Origin: Sepiola atlantica | Taxonomy: Eukaryota; Mollusca; Cephalopoda; Sepiida; Sepiolidae | Length of the DNA stretch: 64,000 bases | Direction of reading: 5' to 3' | NCBI GenBank assembly: GCA_963556195.1 | Contig: OY744520.1 | Location: forward strand, 152,766,607 to 152,830,606 | In this document: positions 57,640 to 64,000 of the stretch, piece by piece | Layout: each line of letters starts with the position of its first letter | Numbering within the stretch: the stretch's first letter is position 1 | Translations under genes and position numbers: made by a program | Notes under the pieces: generated by a model | The model's input: the letters and a program-made list of their open reading frames with translations, nothing else | The model's database searches: none | What the model was told of the DNA's origin: nothing

Positions 57640-57933
57640 TGACGTCATGTCAAAACTATAATTATTTTGTTATGGTAATGTTTTAAGATCTATTCATAAG
57701 AAAATCTAAATAGCTCAGTTTACTAAACATCAGACTGAAGATCTCAAGGTTTCGGTTTTGATTTCCGATCATGGCATCCGTTTTATTTGTTGGGAATTTA
57801 TTATTTAGTATTAATGCAATATTTTTGATTTCTAAAAGAAATTAAGATATTTCGATATCGAAATGTATTTCTTACGTTTAACAAAATTGTGACTGACGGA
57901 CAGATAGACAGAGAAAATGGCTCTTATATTATG
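57640..57933 (+). mobile_element. tRNA-Phe-derived SINE, copy 1
   Basis: AAATAGCTCAGTTTACTAAA, CATCAGACTGAAGATCTCAA and GTTTCGGTTTTGATTTCCG correspond to the D-arm (A box), anticodon arm (GAA context) and T-arm (B box) of tRNA-Phe. The acceptor stem is absent. The body after it and the tail GACGGACAGATAGACAGAGA match the copy at 63571. The leading ATAATTATTTTGTTATGGTA is shared as well. Confidence 0.85.
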
Positions 57934-57934
57934 A

Positions 57935-58585
57935 GTGGATGAGATGCCATTGATCAAATAAATATTATTGATTAAGTTAGAAAGAAGGGAGAGGGGTGTT
58001 ATGGTCAGGTGTTGCATCAATTGATTAAAATAAGCAAATGAACATTTTACTCAAAGCTAAAATAATTTTAGAAGCAAAGAAAGAAAGAAATAAAAGGAAA
58101 TTGAAAATAAGGTTTTATTGGAATACAAGTACTTGATCATGAAATGCAAATATTTTTAGAAACTTTAAGTAAAGAGAAATGTTTTGAATTGGTCTTCATA
58201 CTCACAAAATCCATGATATGAAAATGAAATGATTATCAACAGTGTTTTTTTTTGTTTTGTTTTTTTCTTTGCGCTTTACGAACAAGTAAACAAGCAATCA
58301 TCGCTCTATGGATATTATTAAACAAGACTTTAACAGTCAAATTACCAAAAGATCAATTTAATCACCCGTTTTGGGGTTAAAAATATAAATTTGATAATAT
58401 TAACAATGATTTTCAAGAGGAGTTGTTAATATCCTCTCATAAGAATATTTTTATTTAATATTACATTAACTTTGATGTCATTAGTGCATAATAACACCTG
58501 AACCACGTTTATAATAAGTATAAAAAAAAAATAATTTTTAAGTGTCTGTGTGCCCACACATGGGTGGTCATGATGAAGGAGGGAC
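57935..58585. other. Downstream of PDIA4, AT-rich; candidate 3' UTR
   Basis: Lies 3' of the PDIA4 stop on the minus strand. TTTATT (AATAAA on the minus strand) occurs near 58448 and 58114, either of which could direct polyadenylation. The true transcript end cannot be decided from sequence alone. Confidence 0.4.
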
Positions 58586-58586
58586 T

Positions 58587-58993
58587 CTATAATTCCTCCG
58601 AGGCCATTGGAACTGTTGCATGCTCCTTGATGAACTTTGCAAAAGACTTTAATTCTCGATCTCCATCATATTTTATTGGGTTTTCCTTATTATTTGAGGG
58701 AACAAAGAAAATGGAAGGGAATCCCTCAACTTTAAATCCGGTAGGAACGTCGTTTGCAGTGGCATCCATTTTAGCAACGACAACGTTGGGATATTTCTGC
58801 ATAGCTTTGGCCAACTTCTTGAATTTGGGTTCCAATTGTTGGCAATGTCCGCACCAGGGAGCATAGAATTCAATGAGGACATCCTTTGTCTTGTCCATAA
58901 CAATCTCGTCAAAGTTTTTGGCGACAACAACAGTGACTGGACCTTTCTGCTTTTTAGGGATCGGCTGTGATTTTATGTGTGGTTTGAGTTTGT
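58587..58993 (-). CDS. PDIA4: PDIA4 (ERp72) last coding exon
   Basis: PDIA4 is a thioredoxin-fold oxidoreductase of the ER lumen that forms and rearranges disulfides in client proteins. This exon begins after a TTTTTCAG acceptor (exon start 58993, completing a split Tyr codon). It encodes the linker KLKPHIKSQPIPKKQKGP and the whole last catalytic domain: VTVVVAKNFDEIV, VLIEFYAPWCGHCQQLEPKF with the active-site WCGHC, VVAKMDATANDVP, VEGFPSIFFVP, and the tail KFIKEHATVPMASEEL ending at the stop at 58587. The final four residues SEEL replace the KEEL retrieval signal of vertebrate PDIA4. The exon is intact with no stops or frame damage. Identification rests on strong motif-by-motif agreement with ERp72. 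Confidence 0.95.
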
Positions 58994-59102
58994 CTGAAAA
59001 AGAAAAGAAAAAAAGAAAGATAAACAGAAATCTATTTTGAAATGAAAGAAAAAATGTCTACAAAATACTAAAACACTGAATTGTTTTTGTCTTTATTTTT
59101 AC

Positions 59103-59150
59103 TAATGAGTCATTACTTATGAAGGCCAAAAAGCACTCGAGGATGAGACT
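59103..59150. repeat. Fragment of the GGTTAATGAG foldback family
   Basis: AATGAGTCATTACTTATGAAGG followed by AAGCACTCGAGGATGAGAC corresponds, diverged, to 14209-14255 and 24823-24870. Confidence 0.45.
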
Positions 59151-59165
59151 TTATAATAATATTGA

Positions 59166-59406
59166 TGTCATTTCTTTCGTTGTTTTTTAAGGGTTGTTCT
59201 GTTTTACAACTCTTTTCAGGTCATTTAATGCCGAATATAGTCATTTTGGTAAAAAAAAATTTATACTACTTCAAAATCTTAAAAGATTTTAGGACAGTTT
59301 TAAGAATTTGAAGTATAAAAATCTTTTACCAAAATATTCGGCATTAAATGACCTGAAAAGAATTGTAAAACAAAACAACCCTTAAAAGACAATGAAATAA
59401 TGACAT
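59166..59406. repeat. Intronic foldback element, arms about 115 bp
   Basis: TCAGGTCATTTAATGCCGAA in the left arm is mirrored by TTCGGCATTAAATGACCTGA in the right arm, and complementarity extends from GATGTCATTTC (59166) to AATAATGACAT (59406). The centre is near 59285, with minor mismatches. It is MITE-like and non-coding. In PDIA4 pre-mRNA it would form a long double-stranded stem. Confidence 0.88.
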
Positions 59407-59409
59407 AAA

Positions 59410-61185
59410 ATGTTGATATTTTATTTATGCTGTCAATGTATGTTTTGTCTACAATTGGTTTCTAGATTGATTGGTTTGTAGATGTATATGTTTTGTAAAC
59501 AAATAGTCGATAGATTCTATTTATCGCATAGATGAGACTGACAGGTACTACCACTCCTCCGGGTCAGAGTGGACCTGGAAGTAGTAGCAACTAACGAATA
59601 ACTACTCCCAAAAGCTTTAAAATTGAGACCTCTTAAAATAAAAACGTGTAAATTAGATAGCAAAAGTTTTATAGGATTATAAACAGAGTTGCAGAACTAT
59701 AGGATTGACATGTATCCCAATCCTATTAATTAATTGACCAACGCCCAAGAATTATGTCTGCAAAACAAAAAAAAACAAAACATTTTTCTTACAAAACAGT
59801 TCCCTCAGTAATATTTACCAAAAAAGAAAAGAAAAAAAAGAAAAAAAATTATTCTTTTCGAGCCGATGACTAAGCATTTAAGGATTAAAATTTCAACATT
59901 CAGTCAGTAGACACAGTGATCCAGACAGTACAAGCCAACACTAAGCTTTCCTGCATCTTTGGGGCTAGGGAGAGCAAATCACTATTCTCAAGTCATTCAT
60001 ACACTGTCACACAATGATTAATTTTCTCATACTGTCACACTGATAGAAAACAAATGTATAGCTTTAACCAATTATAAATTTTTACACATAAATATATTGT
60101 GTTTGTTAAACATGTTTTATTTCTTTTATTCGACATTCATGTTTTAATCTGTTTTTATCCATTTTTTCAACATTTATAACAATTTAATTGTCAGAGCGAA
60201 TCCTTGCAGCAATCGTCTACACTTTATCCAAGCTATGGTGCTCGCTGTTACATAGTTAAAAGGTATAAGGTCAGACTTACTGACTCTTAAGATGCCAAAA
60301 ATTCCTACTCTTTATTTTAAAGTCTTCCAATATCAGACTGTTGATTCTTAGGAGATTAAAAAATCAGAATCGGACTCCTAGCATTCTTATAAGTCAGACT
60401 CCTTCTAAAACCTCTGATTCCGCAACCCTGATTCTAACAGTTTTCAGCAAAAAGATATAATTTTATAGAAAAAGATGCCTCCAAAATATTTATTAACCAA
60501 TTGCACACAGATATAGTTTACACTTTAAAAAGAAAAAAAAATACATTTTAATCATATGATTTTCTATAAAGTTAAAAAAGAACATTCTAGAAACTCCAAT
60601 ACTTAGAATAGACAACCAAAAACAAAATATTTTAACCAATCAGATCCCCAGAAATAAATAAAATCATTGAGCTGATTTTGGAGAAAGAAAATGTATTAAC
60701 TAACCAGAAATTAATTTCTATGGTACAAGGACAAGAGGCGGCAAACTGTCGACAAATACGACTGTTGTTGCTTTTTTTGCTAACCAAGACACTACAAGCC
60801 CTTTTCCACAAGGACTGTATCTTCTCACCGACATTGTAAGCTTGTAACATTTTTCTCTCTTTTATATTACACACATATGCATAGACATTTAGACAAAACA
60901 CATAGATTTCTTTATCTTTTCACACAGACAAAAGTGATCCTCACTTTTGAAAGAGATATTCAAAAACTGATGAGACGTTCATGCAGACCCTGTAGAAACT
61001 TTCATGTGCTGACAGTAATCAATAAATTGTTTATTGTTATACAACTGTTTCCTTGGTCTTTCCTTGTGAACTTGACCTGTTATCTAACTGTTCTACATCT
61101 ACTCACCCAAGAATTCTCATCCATTCTTTTAACATAGCCATGCCATCAAAGTCTTCTGTTCTGCACACATCTCCCTATACTGTCC
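59410..61185. other. Intronic sequence, nothing else recognised
   Basis: AT-rich, with A-rich runs near 59820-59850. No repeat unit or hidden exon was recognised. Confidence 0.5.
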
Positions 61186-61189
61186 AGAT

Positions 61190-61325
61190 TTAATCTTCCT
61201 CTGAGGTTCTCAGAACTAAGCCTGTCCTTAAGACTCCCATTACACATCCATTGCATCATTCTCCAGGCAACGCACGTCCTCATTTACCACTGGCCAGGTT
61301 TCACTTCCATACATCCCTACACTGC
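61190..61325 (-). pseudogene. LINE RT C-terminal scrap inside the PDIA4 intron
   Basis: The minus strand reads MYGSETWPVVNEDVRCLEND and, further on in a shifted frame, LKDRLSSENLR-like codons. This is the YG-ETW motif and following segment of LINE reverse transcriptase C-termini. It is truncated on both sides and ends about 55 bp from the splice donor. Confidence 0.6.
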
Positions 61326-61380
61326 ATACACACATGCTTAACATGCAAACGAGTTTATGAATAGAAAAATTATTACTTAC

Positions 61381-61614
61381 ATCCTCTAAAGTCACTCAAA
61401 AATTTTCTAACTTCTCCGCCATCAAATTCCTCCATTGGTTCCATGGAAAAGCGTCTTTTACCAGTTAAAATCCCGATATTCATTTCTTCTCCAGAATCAT
61501 CAAATCCAAAATCACCCATTAAATTAGGATAATCTTCTTCGTTCACGATAGCAAATGTAATCTCTCTGTATTCAGCTGCAATTCGGGCAATTTTGTTTCG
61601 CCAAAGCTGAGTGG
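61381..61614 (-). CDS. PDIA4: PDIA4 penultimate coding exon
   Basis: The 234-nt exon runs from an acceptor (GATCGTAG| at 61615) to a GTAAGT donor (exon end 61381), both boundaries splitting codons. It encodes ATQLWRNKIARIAAEYREIT, FAIVNEEDYPNLMGDFGFDD, SGEEMNIGILTGKRRFSMEP and EFDGGEVRKFLSDFRG. This is the end of the redox-inactive b' domain of ERp72, the substrate-binding region, and joins in frame to KLKPHIKSQP of the next exon. It has no stops. The preceding exon, expected to end in a VVVYYSVDFSFDYR-like sequence, was not found before the window end and probably lies beyond it. Confidence 0.93.
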
Positions 61615-61619
61615 CTACG

Positions 61620-63515
61620 ATCAAAAAATAGAAAATGGTCACATGAGATTTACAGAATCAGTAAAAATGGAAATCAGATTAATTTTCAAGGTCAGGTAGA
61701 AAATAGCTGCATATGTTTACACCGCTTAATGCTAGCAGAGCTGCCTGAGTATTAATTAAAAATTAATACTAGTTGTGGCTGTCGTTTTAAGGTGTGTCAA
61801 ATAGTTTAGCTGAATAGGAGCTGTTCCCTTTTAGGAGAATAAGTCATTAATCTAAATAATGAAGGTGTTGGAAATTTATTGTTTATAAATTTTATATTCA
61901 AAAAAATGTTTCTGTATATTTTCTTTGTTGAATAAATGTCTTGCTTGGTCCCTAGTTTTGCATCTTTATACGAAGTTGCGTTTAGAGGAGAACCTGAGGC
62001 CAGCTCCGAAGGGCATAACGTGAGCTTCAGACACCATTTTTCAGCATCTTTCAAACCAGACTGATGTCTTTCTAGAAGCTCTCAGAAGCAAGAGATGTTT
62101 TCACATGATGAATTGTGACATTTTGTTTCTTCGTATCCAGGCATGTTTGAAATGTGCCTATGTGAATTCTTCTCATGGAGCTCTAAATTTCTGCAAGTAG
62201 CAGAACAAATTAATAATTAAAAAAAAAAAAATTAAAATATTTTTAAAGTTTGCAAATTTTACATTGAAAGGTTCTCTTTCATTGATTAAATTGATTGGAA
62301 CTAGTATGTTCAAACATGTAAAATATCTTAAAATAATATTTCTAACTACATTTTCTACAGAAATCCTTAAAAATATAGTAAGGAATGGTATTCTGCAAGA
62401 GAAAAAGCAAAGTTGAAACATGTACATACCAATGACTCGTACTCTTTGCAGAGAAAAAGAAAAATTCAATTTCATTTATCCAAACATGTGTGAGAGATTA
62501 TGTTTTGGAATTGAAAACCTGTATTATTTGAATGATTCAGAAAATTATTTTTATCTTGCGTGGTATTCTCACAATGATTCCTAAGTTCGAAATTCAATAT
62601 AAATTCAGTTCAAAATTCCGTATAGGTTCTAAAATGTAAAAAGGGGCACCTGAAGAAGGTTGGAAGTCATACGTGAGAATAAGATCCAAGATAAGAATGG
62701 TAGTCTGAATAATCCAAATGTGGAAGAGAAAACTTTATTTGATGGATTTTGCTTGTGTTATGAGTAAGTATTTTTTTTGTTTCTTTTACTTACTTGGCAT
62801 TTTCTTCTTTATTCTTAGAAATGCCCGCAAGAGAAATATTTACAATTAAATGTACCTCGCCTCGGGAAATTTTTGTGCAAAGTAAAATCATTTCCTATTA
62901 ATTTCAAATAAGACCATTTTAATTTTCATTTCTTTCTTATTCCCTCACCCATTTCCCTTTATTTTGCTAGTTACTTCCAGAAAGTCGAATTTATCTGAAA
63001 GCGGATATATTTCTGACATAAGGGAAGTAACTATGTAAGGACTCATATCTGTTAGATATCCGAGAATGCATGTGATTTCATTCCGGCTAGTGATAGATTA
63101 GGTTTTTGGAAGGAAATTTGTCTTATAATGAATTTTGACTTTTCTGTTTCCCGACTTTCCCACAAAATCTCCGGACTTTATAAACCCCTTATTGTAAAAG
63201 TATTACTTATTGCATTAAACGCTTTTATTTCAGAATTTTATCGTGTTTTGAAATTCAATAAAAGCTAATGTTCATATAACCATTAACTTTTCTACCAGGA
63301 AAAGCATTCAGAGCTGCAACACTAGTGATGAATAAAAAAAAAAATTATAAAATTGCTAACATCAGATAGTTTAGCAGATAAAATATAAAAATTTAGTTAA
63401 ATATTTTTTCAAATTAAAAATAGCATCAGTACAAATTCACAATTAAGACCTGTAAAATATTTTCTACTAACTTTTAAAATGTTGAAATGTACTCGTCATA
63501 TTATTGTGTTTTTTT
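61620..63515. other. PDIA4: PDIA4 upstream intron sequence, nothing recognised
   Basis: Presumed intron 5' of the penultimate exon on the minus strand. No further PDIA4 exon was recognised, and open frames of 80-100 residues show no thioredoxin-fold motif. Confidence 0.45.
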
Positions 63516-63570
63516 TATAACTAGAATTAATCAGCCCTATGGGCCCATTAATTCTAGTAAATAAAATATG

Positions 63571-63868
63571 AGGTTATGCCAAAGCTATAATTATTTTGTT
63601 ATGGTAATGTTTTAAGCTCTATTTATAAGAAACTCCAAATAGCTCAGTTGGTAGAACCTCAGACTGAAGATCTCAAGTTTTCGAGTTTGATTTCCGGTCA
63701 TAGCATCCGTTTTATTTGTTGGAAATTTATTATTTACTATTAATGCAATATTCTCCATTTCTAAAAGTAATTAAGATCTGATATTTCGAAATGAAACAAA
63801 TTCCGCAATGTATTTATTACGTTTTAAAATGTGACGGACAGACGGACAAAATTTCTATAAGATGTTAT
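63571..63868 (+). mobile_element. tRNA-Phe-derived SINE, copy 2
   Basis: The better preserved copy: CCAAATAGCTCAGTTGGTAG, CCTCAGACTGAAGATCTCAA, TTCGAGTTTGATTTCCGG. The tRNA-related head spans about 63630-63705 and the tail holds GTGACGGACAGACGGAC. It is colinear with 57640-57933. A short inverted repeat (CTAGAATTAAT/ATTAATTCTAG, 63521-63560) lies just before it. Confidence 0.88.
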
Positions 63869-63958
63869 TAGATGTTTCCCATTTGCAAAGATTTTATCCC
63901 ATATAAAATTGGCAGATCTAATTTTCTTTCGATAAAACCTTGCTACAAAGATGCTAAT

Positions 63959-63962
<4 letters not shown>

Positions 63963-63998
<36 letters not shown>
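63963..63998. repeat. (TA)n microsatellite
   Basis: A pure TA tract at the window end. Confidence 0.95.
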
Positions 63999-64000
63999 TA

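Larger units (their letters stand above)
58994..61380 (-). other. PDIA4: PDIA4 intron (phase 1)
   Basis: The donor (GGAT|GTAAGT at 61380 on the minus strand) and acceptor (TTTTTCAG at 58994) fit and join Gly-Tyr-Lys-Leu-Lys in frame. About 2.4 kb long, it holds a foldback element (59166-59406), part of the GGTTAATGAG family (59103-59150) and a LINE scrap near the donor. No other exon is apparent inside. Confidence 0.85.

Noticed and set aside
58564..58866. 100-residue plus-strand frame over the PDIA4 exon
   Set aside because: It is the antisense shadow of the PDIA4 last exon.
61620..63500. Search for the next upstream PDIA4 exon (VVVYYSVDFSFDYR-like)
   Set aside because: No minus-strand stretch with this motif and a matching donor was found. 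A donor-like GTATGT near 62425 has no coding sense before it.
63630..63705. Functional tRNA-Phe gene
   Set aside because: The acceptor stem does not pair, the T-arm is altered, and a colinear copy with the same non-tRNA body exists at 57640. It is a SINE head.

Overview
The window looks like non-genic, repeat-dominated chromosomal DNA of a cephalopod mollusc, most likely an octopus. This is an inference. It rests on long (TA)n tracts every few kb, Penelope-like, mariner, gypsy, copia and several non-LTR elements side by side, tRNA-derived SINEs, very low gene density and spliced metazoan exons. No bacterial or viral gene organisation is seen.

Host genes. Only two host loci are supported. At the right end, on the minus strand, lie the last two coding exons of a protein disulfide isomerase A4 (ERp72) gene (61381-61614 and 58587-58993), joined by a phase-1 intron of about 2.4 kb. 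That intron holds a foldback element and a LINE scrap. At the left end (3310-3508, minus) is one exon that looks like the first coding exon of a cytosolic sulfotransferase, with a consensus splice donor. Its next exon is not visible.

Layout. 1-3.3 kb: microsatellites, a 310-bp tandem foldback repeat and a 119-bp-arm inverted repeat. 3.9-5.2 kb: a complete but frameshifted mariner; a partial second copy lies at 21.9-22.9 kb. 7.5-8.5 kb: an internally deleted LINE of the restriction-like-endonuclease type. 10.4-13.25 kb: a satellite of about 40 units that appears to have grown out of a dispersed element also present at 39.0-39.6 and 54.25-54.85 kb. 15.7-19.1 kb: a decayed copy of a large invertebrate multicopy protein gene of unknown function, interrupted by an LTR-like insertion. 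25.2-30.0 kb: a 71-bp tandem array with two insertions, one of them the 5' end of a gypsy element. 30.7-32.7 kb: a decayed copia element. 33-41 kb: LINE 3' ends, a Penelope relic, a purine-rich minisatellite and a perfect hairpin. 44.9-48.9 kb: two Penelope-like elements; the second has an uninterrupted 664-residue RT plus GIY-YIG reading frame between inverted flanks that each carry a hammerhead-like motif. 48.95-51.3 kb: a 5'-truncated gypsy pol with its 3' LTR. 51.3-64 kb: AT-rich sequence, two tRNA-Phe-derived SINEs and the PDIA4 exons.

The elements do not form a pathway. The most informative signals are the intact Penelope element, the birth of a satellite from a transposon, and repeated junctions between LINE 3' ends and (TA)n tracts. 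Shorter (TA)n runs not listed separately lie near 137-166, 2199-2219, 32706-32727, 45869-45891, 54222-54251, 54845-54868 and 55051-55071.
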